Both the position numbers and the translations under genes were made by a program. Positions 28,393 through 39,655 of a stretch of 64,000 nucleotides of DNA are shown here, one piece after another. The stretch is from JBCCBV01 sp039033855 (GTDB taxonomy: Bacteria; Planctomycetota; Phycisphaerae; Phycisphaerales; Phycisphaeraceae). Numbering within the stretch: the stretch's first letter is position 1; each line of letters starts with the position of its first letter. The notes beneath the pieces are model-generated. The model saw only the letters and a program-made list of their open reading frames with translations, made no database searches and had not been told where the DNA came from. The stretch covers positions 16,088 through 80,087 of the forward strand of contig JBCCBV010000017.1 of assembly GCA_039033855.1 (NCBI GenBank), written 5' to 3'.

Positions 28393-28893
28393 TCAGGCCT
28401 TTGTGAGTTCGTCGAGCGTGGCGAGGACCTCGTCGGCATGGCCGGGCACTTTGACCTTGTCCCACCGCTGGGCGACTTTGCCCTTGGGGTCAATGAGGTA
28501 GGTCGTGCGGTTCACGCCCATGTAGGTCCGACCGTACATGGATTTTTCGCCGTAAACGCCGTATTTGGTGCAGACCACGGCCTCGTCGTCGGCCAGGAGG
28601 GGGAAGTTCAGGTCGTGCTTCTGGGCGAACTTGGCCTTGCTCTTGACGTCTTGCGGGCTCATGCCGAGCACCACGGCGCCGCGCTTGGACAGGGCGCCCT
28701 CGGCCGAGGCGTCGCGGAACTGGCAGGCCTCTTTGGTGCAGCCGGACGTGTCGTCCTTGGGATAGAAGAACAACACGACCCACGATCCGGCGTAATCGCT
28801 CAGGCGGTGCTTTTCACCGAGTTGGTCGGCCAGGTGGAAGGCGGGCGCTTTCTTGCCGGGCTCGATGGGCGAGGGGGCCGTGGCTGCGGGCAT
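28393..28893 (-). CDS. bcp: Thioredoxin-dependent peroxiredoxin, Bcp/PrxQ type
   Basis: 166 residues. It reduces H2O2 and organic hydroperoxides. The active-site segment DDTSGCTKEACQFRD (about 48-62) has the peroxidatic Cys followed five residues later by the resolving Cys of two-Cys PrxQ proteins. The thioredoxin-like fold runs the full length, with VVLFFYPKD before and NRTTYLIDPKGKV after. ATG 28893 is the natural start. Confidence 0.95.
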   Translation of the reverse strand: MPAATAPSPIEPGKKAPAFHLADQLGEKHRLSDYAGSWVVLFFYPKDDTSGCTKEACQFRDASAEGALSKRGAVVLGMSPQDVKSKAKFAQKHDLNFPLLADDEAVVCTKYGVYGEKSMYGRTYMGVNRTTYLIDPKGKVAQRWDKVKVPGHADEVLATLDELTKA

Positions 28894-29123
28894 GGCGTGT
28901 GGTTCCTGAGGTTCCGCGGGGACGTTGGCAGTTGGGATAAGCCGGGGGTGCTTGCGGGTGCTTTCGGACCCGGCCGCGATTCGGATGCAGGGCCCAAACC
29001 GGGGGCAAGCCGGCCTCGGATCTGGCCGACGATGCTAGGCTGGGCGGCTCGAAACCGGCAGGCGTCACCCCGATCGCCGGCGCCGATCGCCCCTCCGACC
29101 CGACCCGCCAAGAGGCCCGAACG

Positions 29124-30173
29124 ATGAACCCCCGACGCGCTCTGATCACCGGCATCACCGGCCAAGACGGCTCTTACCTCGCCGAGTTCCTGCTGAACAA
29201 GGGCTACGACGTCCACGGCATCGTCCGACGATCGTCCTCGTTCAACACCGATCGCATCGAGCACATCTACCAAGACCCCCACGAGGCCGGCAAACGCCTG
29301 ACCCTGCACTACGGCGACCTGTGCGACGCCAACGGCCTGGCCCGGTTGGTGTCCAGCGTCAAGCCGACCGAGGTCTACAACGTCGGCGCCCAGAGCCACG
29401 TCAAAGTCTCCTTCGAGCAGCCGATCTACACCGGCGACGCCACCGGCCTTGGCGCCGCCAAGCTGCTCGAGGCCGTCCGCGAGTTCCAGGACGACTCGGG
29501 CTATCAGATCCGCTACTACCAGGCGTCGACCTCCGAGATGTTCGGCGGCATGCCCGAAACCGCGCCGCAGTCCGAAGACACCCCGTTCCACCCCCGCTCG
29601 CCCTACGGCGTCGCCAAGCTCTACGCCCACTGGCTGACCGTGAACTACCGCGAGTCGTACGACCTCCACGCCTCCTGCGGCATCCTGTTCAACCACGAAT
29701 CGCCCCGGCGCGGCGAAACGTTTGTGACCCGCAAGATCACCCGCGCTGTGGGCCGGATCAAGCAAGGCCTGCAGAAGAAGCTGTATCTGGGCAACCTCGA
29801 CGCCAAGCGCGACTGGGGCTTCGCCGGCGATTACGTCGAGCAGATGTGGATGATGCTCCAGCAGGACACGCCCGACGACTACGTCGTGGCCACGGGCGAA
29901 ACCCACACCGTCCGCGAGTTCTGCGAGAAGGCCTTCGGCCGGCTCGACCTCGACTACAAAGACTTCGTCGAGATCGACCCCCGCTACTTTCGCCCGGCCG
30001 AGGTCGACCTGCTCCTGGGCGACCCGACCAAGGCCAAGAAGAAGCTCGGCTGGACGCCCAAGACCACCTTCCAAGAGTTGGTGGACATGATGGTCGACGC
30101 CGACCTCGAACTCGCCGCGCGTGAGAAGACCCTCAAAGACGCCGGCCACGTCGTGCCTGCCGCGACGGCCTGA
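29124..30173 (+). CDS. gmd: GDP-mannose 4,6-dehydratase
   Basis: 349 residues. It converts GDP-D-mannose to GDP-4-keto-6-deoxymannose, the first step to GDP-L-fucose. The NADP-binding loop TGITGQDG is at residue 9, the RRSSSFNTDRIEH segment is typical, catalytic Ser/Glu are in STSEMFG and Tyr/Lys in SPYGVAKLY. The length is normal. ATG 29124 has AGAGG upstream. The next step's enzyme, Fcl, is encoded 1.4 kb downstream beyond a PEP-CTERM gene. Confidence 0.96.
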   Translation: MNPRRALITGITGQDGSYLAEFLLNKGYDVHGIVRRSSSFNTDRIEHIYQDPHEAGKRLTLHYGDLCDANGLARLVSSVKPTEVYNVGAQSHVKVSFEQPIYTGDATGLGAAKLLEAVREFQDDSGYQIRYYQASTSEMFGGMPETAPQSEDTPFHPRSPYGVAKLYAHWLTVNYRESYDLHASCGILFNHESPRRGETFVTRKITRAVGRIKQGLQKKLYLGNLDAKRDWGFAGDYVEQMWMMLQQDTPDDYVVATGETHTVREFCEKAFGRLDLDYKDFVEIDPRYFRPAEVDLLLGDPTKAKKKLGWTPKTTFQELVDMMVDADLELAAREKTLKDAGHVVPAATA

Positions 30174-30293
30174 TCGGCGCGGTGCTCAGCACAGAGTGAA
30201 CGCTCGAAGCGACCTGGCGTGTCGATGCCAGGGCGTGCTGTCTCATGGCGTTCGCTTTGGCTTGCGCGGGCAAGCCGCAGGGGCGACGCGCAC

Positions 30294-30326
30294 AAAAAAA
30301 GCCGCCCGCCAACAACGGCGGACGGC
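30294..30326 (-). terminator. Intrinsic terminator, minus strand
   Basis: A ten-pair stem with one G-U (30326-30317 with 30310-30301) and a GTTGTT loop is followed on the minus strand by seven T (30300-30294). No minus-strand protein gene lies just upstream, so it probably ends a small RNA. Confidence 0.75.
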
Positions 30327-30420
30327 AGAGGAGAGTGAGACAACCCAAGCAGTTGGGGGCGATGGCGATCCGCCGAAGCGGCCCGCTGTGAAAAGAAAAA
30401 CAGAAACCACGTGGGTTGTC
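30294..30420 (-). ncRNA. Candidate small regulatory RNA
   Basis: Inferred from structure only. On the minus strand a perfect TTGACA inside the palindrome near 30415 (but a poor -10), a GC hairpin around GGGCCGCTTCGGCGG, a CAACTGCTTGGGTTG hairpin, a single-stranded CUCACUCUCCUCU tract complementary to Shine-Dalgarno sequences, then the terminator. The expected length is roughly 100-125 nt; the 5' end is uncertain. Confidence 0.35.
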
Positions 30421-30720
30421 AACCAAAGCCTCGCAAGAGTTGCGCAGAATCCTTGCGCAAGGCGCCCGCACTCAGTATCTGGCCGAGACGTACTCACTCC
30501 AAGCCCGCGGGCACGCACGCACCTTGTCGATGTGTACGGCAAACTGCCCAGAGTCACAAACCTTTGTAAGGGCTTGACTTCACACGTTGCGCTAACGAAC
30601 ACGGCGTATGGTTCGCGGTGTTAAAGATCGCTGCGGTGGTTCTGTCGGTGATTCCCAGCCTTCATCTGTGCTGGGGCTGACCGGCCAAGAGATGCCGTCG
30701 TGCAGGAGAGAAGAAAGACC

Positions 30721-31476
30721 ATGTCGATCCATCTGTTTCCGTCGTTCCGCGTGGCCGTGGCCGGCACCGTCGCATGCTTGTTGACCGTGGGTTTGCCCGC
30801 CCCTGCGTACGCATCGCCGATTTCGGGCGTGTTTTTCGACACGCTTGGCGGGACGAGCGACCTGCAACCGCTCAACGACAACCGCATCGAGTCGCGCCTG
30901 CGGGTCGACATCCGCAACTGGGACTCCCGCCTCGAAGTCGACTCGTTCCCCAACGCCGGCGACAACACGGCCAACGTCAGCGACAACCTTGCGGACTTCG
31001 AGAACGAGACCTTCGCCTTCGACCTGTCGTACGACCTGGCCACGGGCGAGGTGACCTGGACGATTACCGACGACCAGTCGAACGCCACGCCCTTGGTCCT
31101 GCCGACCTCGGGCTTCGGCGACCTGAACACGATCCAACTCTTCACCGTGGGCGCCCGCGGGTCGGTCACGCTGACCGACGTCGCCTTCGTCGGCTTCGGC
31201 ATGCTGATCGACAGCTTCCCCAGCGTCGACACCGACCCCGTCAGCCCGACGTTTGAAGAGACTTTCCTGTTCTTCGGCAACGGCTTCGACCTGCTGGCCG
31301 ACGACTGGTCGCTCACGGGTGACATCACCTTCGGCGCCTTCACTAACACCAACCCGTCGGAGGGCAGCAAGATCACCGTCAAGCTGCGCGAGGCCGAGTT
31401 GATCCCCGAGCCGGCGTCGCTCGCCCTGCTCGGCGTGGCGGCTGCGGCCGTGGGCCTGCGCCGACGTCGGGTTTGA
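30721..31476 (+). CDS. PEP-CTERM sorting-domain protein, secreted
   Basis: 251 residues. The signal peptide is AVAGTVACLLTVGLPAPAYA. The C-terminal sorting signal is IPEPASLALLGVAAAAVGL with a terminal RRRR cluster. The mature part is acidic, beta-rich and Cys-free, with repeated Asp/Asn/Thr turns. The ATG at 30721 follows AGGAGAG; the in-frame codon at 30700 lies before this site. It sits between gmd and fcl, so its export or glycosylation may be tied to fucose-containing polysaccharide. No known catalytic domain is seen. Confidence 0.9.
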   Translation: MSIHLFPSFRVAVAGTVACLLTVGLPAPAYASPISGVFFDTLGGTSDLQPLNDNRIESRLRVDIRNWDSRLEVDSFPNAGDNTANVSDNLADFENETFAFDLSYDLATGEVTWTITDDQSNATPLVLPTSGFGDLNTIQLFTVGARGSVTLTDVAFVGFGMLIDSFPSVDTDPVSPTFEETFLFFGNGFDLLADDWSLTGDITFGAFTNTNPSEGSKITVKLREAELIPEPASLALLGVAAAAVGLRRRRV

Positions 31477-31586
31477 GCCCGCCCCTGGAAGCGACGCCGC
31501 CGCCCCCGGAAGCGCTACCGGCTCCGCACGGCATGCTTTGCGGTGGTGATGCGCACCTCTCCCGCGCCCGCATCGCGGCGCACCGC

Positions 31587-31592
31587 TATCCT
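31587..31592 (+). promoter_or_regulatory. Candidate -10 hexamer TATCCT before fcl
   Basis: TATCCT ends 6 nt before ATG 31599 with no Shine-Dalgarno between. The same hexamer precedes sucD. It suggests a leaderless fcl transcript besides any readthrough from upstream. Confidence 0.4.
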
Positions 31593-31598
31593 CCCGCC

Positions 31599-32570
31599 AT
31601 GAGCGAGATCGACTGGAAATCGTCCCGGGTCTGCGTGACCGGGGGGGCTGGCTTCTTGGGCCAATTCGTCTGCCAGGGCTTGCGCGAGCGAGGCGTGACC
31701 GACGACCGCTTGTTCGTCCCCCGCAGGAAGGACTTCGACCTCACCGAAGAGGCCGCGGTCATCCGGCTCTACGACCAGTTCAAGCCCGACGTGGTCATCC
31801 ACCTGGCTGCGGAAGTCGGCGGGATCGGCGCCAACCGCGACCACCCCGGGCGCTTCTTCTTCGCCAACGCGGCCATGGGTTTGAACCTCATCGAGCACGG
31901 CCGGCAACGCGGCATCCGCAAGTTCGTGCAGACCGGCACCGTCTGCGCCTACCCCAAGTTTTGCGAGCCGCCCTTCAAGGAAGACGACCTCTGGAACGGC
32001 TATCCCGAGGAAACCAACGCCCCCTACGGCGTCGCCAAGAAAAGCCTGTTCGTCATGCTCGACGGCTACAAGCGCGAGTACGGCCTGAACTCCGCCGTCG
32101 TCCTGCCGGTCAACCTCTACGGCCCGTACGACAACTTCGACCTCCACACCAGCCACGTCATCCCCGCCCTCATCCGCAAGTGCCTCGAAGCCAAGCAGCG
32201 GGGCGACGCCTCCATCCCGTGCTGGGGCACCGGCTCGGCCAGCCGTGAGTTCCTGTACGTAGAGGACGCCGCCGCGGGCATCCTCGCCGCTGCGGATCAG
32301 ATCGACGACCCCGAGCCCATCAACCTCGGCACCGGGCGCGAGATCACCATCAAGAACCTGGTCGAACTCGTCGCCAAGATCACCGGGTTTGAGGGCGACC
32401 TCGTCTGGGACCCCACCAAGCCCGACGGCCAACCCCGCCGAGCGCTCGACGTCAGCCGCGCCAAGGCCCGCCTGGGCTGGGAAGCCAAGGTCGACCTCGA
32501 AGAAGGCATCGCCAAGACCTGCGAATGGTTCCTCGAGCAGGACGAGGTGCGAGAAGTTGTTTACGGGTGA
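31599..32570 (+). CDS. fcl: GDP-L-fucose synthase
   Basis: 323 residues. It epimerises and reduces GDP-4-keto-6-deoxymannose to GDP-L-fucose. The Rossmann motif VTGGAGFLGQ is at the N-terminus. HLAAEVGGIGANRDHP, TVCAYPKF, the catalytic NAPYGVAKK Tyr/Lys pair and NLYGPYDNFD are all typical of Fcl/WcaG. An ORF extension to 31473 overlaps the PEP-CTERM stop and has no family similarity, so ATG 31599 is chosen. It ends 6 bp before the convergent low-GC genes. Confidence 0.95.
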   Translation: MSEIDWKSSRVCVTGGAGFLGQFVCQGLRERGVTDDRLFVPRRKDFDLTEEAAVIRLYDQFKPDVVIHLAAEVGGIGANRDHPGRFFFANAAMGLNLIEHGRQRGIRKFVQTGTVCAYPKFCEPPFKEDDLWNGYPEETNAPYGVAKKSLFVMLDGYKREYGLNSAVVLPVNLYGPYDNFDLHTSHVIPALIRKCLEAKQRGDASIPCWGTGSASREFLYVEDAAAGILAAADQIDDPEPINLGTGREITIKNLVELVAKITGFEGDLVWDPTKPDGQPRRALDVSRAKARLGWEAKVDLEEGIAKTCEWFLEQDEVREVVYG

Positions 32571-32576
32571 GGGGGA

Positions 32577-32945
32577 TTACAAGGTTGCAGGTTTGGCTGG
32601 ACCAAAGGCCACACTTTGCCCAGTACGCGAACACACGATCTCTAGTTCGTTTTCGAGATCAATGGAGAGGTCATCACCTCTTAAACCTTGCCAGGTCGCT
32701 AGATAGTAAAGCGTTCCTGGTTTCGATTCCATTTTGAGGGCTTTCTCGACGCCGCCGATCCATGCGAGCACGGGTAGTTCGCCCGCTTGGGCTTTCGCCG
32801 CGAGTTCTGGCTCTTCTTGGGATTTCGCTCGGCCGCGTTCCCAGCACCAAACTAACCCTTGATCTGGGCCGCGCCATCTCTGCTGGATGCTCATCTCACG
32901 AATGGGGATCGAGATTGAGCGATAAATCGACGTCTCTGGAGTCAT
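32577..32945 (-). CDS. Hypothetical protein of the low-GC island
   Basis: 122 residues, not recognised. No signal peptide or membrane helix is seen. It contains two Cys, several Trp (QQRWRGPDQGLVWCWERG) and an acidic stretch (DDLSIDLENELEIV). Its ATG overlaps the stop of the exonuclease gene (ATGA), so the two are coupled and probably act together. Base composition is lower in GC than the flanking genes. It ends 6 bp from the stop of fcl. Confidence 0.7.
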   Translation of the reverse strand: MTPETSIYRSISIPIREMSIQQRWRGPDQGLVWCWERGRAKSQEEPELAAKAQAGELPVLAWIGGVEKALKMESKPGTLYYLATWQGLRGDDLSIDLENELEIVCSRTGQSVAFGPAKPATL

Positions 32946-34180
32946 GATGTATTGACTCCGAGTAGGCGCCAGAAGTCGGGTTCGTAAATCACGCGCGTTC
33001 CGTAGTCTCTTGCTTTTTTGGCTTTTGCACTCGCGGAATCTGGGTCAGCCACCACAAGGATATCAAGTTCCTTCGTTACGCCCTTTTGCGGAATAAGGCC
33101 GTACTCCGTGGCGATCGTTTCCGCCAAGGATCGCTTGATGACTTGTCCGTTGACCCTATGTTGCAACGCTCCCGTGAAACACACAGTTTGACCCTCAAGG
33201 TCGCAGGGTACGGATGGGATTTCTCGGTTACTGGCTGGGGCGTTCAAGCTCATCTGAATCGCGGAATCGAGTTCCTTATCAGGTATCCCGAGAAGTCGTG
33301 CGAGCCGGTCTAGGTCGCGCTGTTCGGCGGCGGTGACGACGCCGTCTGCAGTGGCTTCTTCGATGCAGTTTTGTAGATACTCCAAGTGCAAGCACTCAAG
33401 GGTTTCCAAGCCCAGCCCGTGTGCAGACGCCAGGTCAGCCAGATGTTGCTCTTCAAGCTGATCGAGACGCCCGTCTTCAAGCACGCTGCACAGAAGCCCA
33501 ACGTAATCCTGCTCGCTGGTCTTCTTGTAGTTCAATGCGTTGTTGCGTGATACTGATCGCGCCAAGCGTTGAATCAGCCCGGGTTGCTGCCGTAGTGCCG
33601 CGGTCGATGCCTTTCGCGTCAGCGTACGAGAGCCGAGACCATCTGGATTCGGCCATTGAATCGGAGCTTGTAAGCACACCTTTTCCACGGCATCCGGGTT
33701 CTCATGGATGAGAGCCAAAAGTAGATGGGCGGTTGCTCGCGCGTCGTCGATCGCGGTGTGAGCATGCTGCGGTTCTTCAAGCCCGTACTCTTCACAACAG
33801 CGGCCCAGCGTCCCCCCGCCTGCGAGTCGACACGTACATAGCGTTCGGTCGATTTGTAAAGGTCGCCTAATCTCGGCGAACTCGTGACTTAGAAAACGCC
33901 CATCAAACCAAACGTTGTGCCCGGCAATCACTTCGGCGTCGTTCACAGCCGTAAGCAGGCCACCTGCGGCATCGCGCCAGGTTGGCGCTTGGCTGATCAA
34001 GTCGCCTGTGATCCCGTGGACTTCGGTTGGTCCAAGATCTCTCTTGGGATTGATCAGTGTCTCGTACTCACGCACGATTTCGCCGTCGGTTGTGATTACC
34101 ACGACGCCGATTTCGATGACACGATCATGCCGGGTTGGCCGCAGACCTGTTGTCTCCACGTCAATCACAGCGATCTTCAT
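32942..34180 (-). CDS. DEDDh exonuclease with TerB-like and BRCT domains
   Basis: 412 residues. The N-terminal DnaQ-like 3'-5' exonuclease (1-160) has intact motifs: VIDVETTGL (Exo I), AGHNVWFDGRF (Exo II) and HTAIDDARAT (Exo III with His and Asp). The middle (about 210-300) is an all-helical TerB-like segment (LEDGRLDQLEEQHLADLA, then ADGVVTAAEQRDLDRLARLLG). The C-terminus (about 325-405) is a BRCT domain (LEGQTVCFTGAL). This domain order occurs in some bacterial nuclease proteins; the role is presumably DNA repair or processing. GC is near 50% in sampled stretches against about 68% in a neighbour, indicating acquisition by transfer. The stop overlaps the next start. Confidence 0.85.
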   Translation of the reverse strand: MKIAVIDVETTGLRPTRHDRVIEIGVVVITTDGEIVREYETLINPKRDLGPTEVHGITGDLISQAPTWRDAAGGLLTAVNDAEVIAGHNVWFDGRFLSHEFAEIRRPLQIDRTLCTCRLAGGGTLGRCCEEYGLEEPQHAHTAIDDARATAHLLLALIHENPDAVEKVCLQAPIQWPNPDGLGSRTLTRKASTAALRQQPGLIQRLARSVSRNNALNYKKTSEQDYVGLLCSVLEDGRLDQLEEQHLADLASAHGLGLETLECLHLEYLQNCIEEATADGVVTAAEQRDLDRLARLLGIPDKELDSAIQMSLNAPASNREIPSVPCDLEGQTVCFTGALQHRVNGQVIKRSLAETIATEYGLIPQKGVTKELDILVVADPDSASAKAKKARDYGTRVIYEPDFWRLLGVNTS

Positions 34181-34317
34181 GTGTCACCCCGTCCTCTGAA
34201 TACTGCGACCGTTCCCAGAGGGTCAACAATACTGGAAAGGCGACTACGAATGAAGGTGCAAGATTGAATGGGTTAGCCTGATCTGCGGTTGGATTACTTT
34301 CCTACGGCGGCTCTCTC

Positions 34318-36612
34318 ATGGATATTGCGGCAGGGCAGCAACCCCTCACCATCCCCGTCTGTTACGACAGGGCGTTCGGGCCGGACGTGGAGGCGTCGGC
34401 CGAGGCGCTTGGGCTGTCGGCGGATCGGCTGATCGAGGCGCACGCGGGGGCGTCGTACCGGGTGGACTTTTTGGGGTTCTCGCCGGGGTTCGGGTACCTG
34501 AGCGGGTTGCCGAGGGGGCTGCGGCTGCCCCGTCACGCGGCGCCGCGGCCGAGGGTGCCGGCCGGGAGCGTGGCGATCGCCGAGAACCGGTCGGCGGTGT
34601 ACCCGAGCCCGACGCCGGGCGGCTGGCGGCTGATCGGGCGGACGCCCTGGGTGATGTTCGACCCGCATCGGGACCCGCCGTCGCTGCTGCGACAAGGCGA
34701 TGCAGTGCGCTTCGAGCGGATCGACGAGGCGACCTTCGAGCGTCTGTCCAAAGAGGCCCAAGCGGAATCAGAAGCCCGGCGGGAGGCTGCGCTGTCTCTT
34801 GACAAGCACGGCGTCGAAGGCCGCAGGGTGCTGGGGGCGAGCCGGGGGATCCGGGTGGTCCGGGCGGGCGGGCCCGCGACGGTGCAGGACCTCGGACGCT
34901 TCGGCTACGGCGACATCGGCGTTGCGCCCAGCGGCGCGGCGGACGCCCTCTCACTACGGCTCGGCAACCGCTTGCTCGGCCAGCCGGATGGCGAAGCGGG
35001 GATCGAGATGACGCTGGTCGGCGGCGTGTACCGGTTCGAGGCGGACGCCGTGGTGTGTTTGGCCGGAGCCGATGCGCCGCGGGCGGTGGTGCGGTCAAGG
35101 GGCGAGACACAGCCAATCGCGATGCGCCAGCCGTTGGCCGTGCGGGCTGGTGATGAGGTCGAGGTTGGGCCGTTGGAGGGCGGTGTCCGGGCGTACCTGT
35201 GCGTGAAGGGTGGGTTGCGGACGCCGGCGGTGCTGGGCAGCCGATCGACGCACGTGCCGAGTGGCCTCGGCGGGGTCGGGCGACTGCTGCAGGACGGTGA
35301 TGAACTGTTGATCGCAAGAATGTCGGATTCTTCACCCGTTGACTTATTGAGTAAGACTGCGTTCGGGGGGGCGAAGCGATCGATCGCAACGGGGCCACTT
35401 CCGGGGCCGGGGACGCGGTTGCTGCGCATCGTGCCGGGCCGGCATCGTGATCGGTTCCCCCCGGTGTTGGATGTCAGCCTTCCGGGGGCGGTGTTCGAGG
35501 TCGATCCGCGGAGCGATCGCACGGGGGTTCGGTTGCGGGGCGCGGGCGTGTGGGAGGTGGATCGGGAGGGGGTGGAGTCGGAGGCGGTTTTGCCGGGGGC
35601 GGTGCAGGTCCCGCCGGACGGCCATCCGATCGTGCTGGGCGTCGATGGGCCGACGGTGGGTGGGTACCCGGTGCTGGCGCGGGTGATCGAGGCGGACTTG
35701 TCGGCGCTCGGTCAGCTTCGGCCGGGCGATGGGGTGCGTTTTGCGTGGATCCCCCCGGAAGCCTCGGAATCGGCGGCAGAGGTGTTGCGCGAGCAGCAGG
35801 AGTGGCTGGATACGGTTTCGCCGGCGTACATGGCGATGGGGTTGCGTCGGCCGGTGCTGGCGTGTGATGCGGGCGAGGCGGAGTTGGGAGAGGCGCGCAG
35901 GCGAGAGCTGGCGCTGCTGCCGTTTGTCTCGCTGGTGCACGTGGCGTGCGGCGGGCATGCGGGGGACGGGGCGTCGATACGCGCGATGGTGTCGGCGGCC
36001 GCCGAGCATGGCTGCGCGATCGGGGCGCACCCGTCGTATCCGGACCGGGCGAATTTCGGGCGCGTGACGATGGATATCTCGGCCGAGGATTTACGGGCGT
36101 CGTTGGCCCAGCAGCTTCGAGCGCTGCGGGCGGTGTGCGACGAGCTCGGCGCCGAGGTCGTGAGCGTGAAGCCGCACGGGGCGCTGTATCACCGAGCGTC
36201 TGATGATCCAGCAATCACCAGAACGATCGCCGAGGCCGTGACGGCGGTGTTCCCGGTAGACGCCTCGGGCGCGAGCCTCGGTGTTGCGCTGGTCGCGCTT
36301 ACGGGTTCGACGGCGGAGCGGCGCTGGCGTGAGATGGGTTTGACCGTGTGGGCCGAGGGGTATGCCGATCGGGCGTACGAGGCGGACGGCACGCTACGGC
36401 CGCGCGATCATCCGGGGGCGGTGATCTCGGACCCCGACGTCGCGGCGGAGCAGGCCAGGCAACTACGGGCCGGCCGGGTGCGGGCCTACGACGGCTCGTG
36501 GCTGTCGATCGACGTCGACGTGCTCACGGTGCATGGCGACACGCCCGGCGCGGCGGGGATTGCGGAGCGGGTAGTGGGCTTTCTGATGCAGCCGAAGTTT
36601 GAACAGCAGTAA
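34318..36612 (+). CDS. 5-oxoprolinase PxpB-PxpC-PxpA fusion, N-terminus truncated
   Basis: 764 residues. Residues 1-150 match the C-terminal part of PxpB/KipI (HAGASYRVDFLGFSPGFGYL, RPRVPAGSVAI, SPTPGGWRLIGRTP). About 170-490 are PxpC/KipA (GPATVQDLGRFGYGDIGVAPSG, VVCLAGADAP, LPGAVQVPPDGHPIVL). About 512-760 are PxpA/LamB-YcsF (LACDAGEAELG, IGAHPSYPDRANFGR, KPHGALYH, VHGDTPGA). In most bacteria these are three separate proteins that together cleave 5-oxoproline to glutamate with ATP. The first 80-90 residues of PxpB are missing, and 137 bp upstream begins the low-GC island. There is no good ribosome-binding site before ATG 34318, so activity is uncertain. Confidence 0.88.
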   Translation: MDIAAGQQPLTIPVCYDRAFGPDVEASAEALGLSADRLIEAHAGASYRVDFLGFSPGFGYLSGLPRGLRLPRHAAPRPRVPAGSVAIAENRSAVYPSPTPGGWRLIGRTPWVMFDPHRDPPSLLRQGDAVRFERIDEATFERLSKEAQAESEARREAALSLDKHGVEGRRVLGASRGIRVVRAGGPATVQDLGRFGYGDIGVAPSGAADALSLRLGNRLLGQPDGEAGIEMTLVGGVYRFEADAVVCLAGADAPRAVVRSRGETQPIAMRQPLAVRAGDEVEVGPLEGGVRAYLCVKGGLRTPAVLGSRSTHVPSGLGGVGRLLQDGDELLIARMSDSSPVDLLSKTAFGGAKRSIATGPLPGPGTRLLRIVPGRHRDRFPPVLDVSLPGAVFEVDPRSDRTGVRLRGAGVWEVDREGVESEAVLPGAVQVPPDGHPIVLGVDGPTVGGYPVLARVIEADLSALGQLRPGDGVRFAWIPPEASESAAEVLREQQEWLDTVSPAYMAMGLRRPVLACDAGEAELGEARRRELALLPFVSLVHVACGGHAGDGASIRAMVSAAAEHGCAIGAHPSYPDRANFGRVTMDISAEDLRASLAQQLRALRAVCDELGAEVVSVKPHGALYHRASDDPAITRTIAEAVTAVFPVDASGASLGVALVALTGSTAERRWREMGLTVWAEGYADRAYEADGTLRPRDHPGAVISDPDVAAEQARQLRAGRVRAYDGSWLSIDVDVLTVHGDTPGAAGIAERVVGFLMQPKFEQQ

Positions 36613-36652
36613 AAGCTCGGTGCGTCTGGGCAATCCATGGCAGCGGAGCCGC

Positions 36653-39466
<2,814 letters not shown>

Positions 39467-39655
39467 CGGGGTCGGTCTCGGGTGCGGTCTTTAGGGAGAG
39501 GCAAAGCCATCGCCGTCGCGGGCGTTTTGCCCGTACGACGCATCGGCGGCCACGTGGCAGCGCGGCCGACTAGTACAGGAGTTTAGCGGGGCGTGCCGGG
39601 GGGCTGATTTCGCACAGGGTCTTCGCCGGGCGTCGGCTCGGAGCCCTCGGGGGCG

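Larger units (their letters stand above)
30174..30720. other. 547 bp intergenic region between gmd and the second PEP-CTERM gene
   Basis: No protein gene is supported. It holds a hairpin after gmd (CCTGGC 30213-30218 with GCCAGG 30227-30232, no T-tract), a strong minus-strand terminator (30294-30326), a palindrome GGTTGTCAACC near 30415, TTGACT at 30574-30579 and a CCCAGC/GCTGGG hairpin (30654-30675) in the leader of the downstream gene. Confidence 0.6.
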
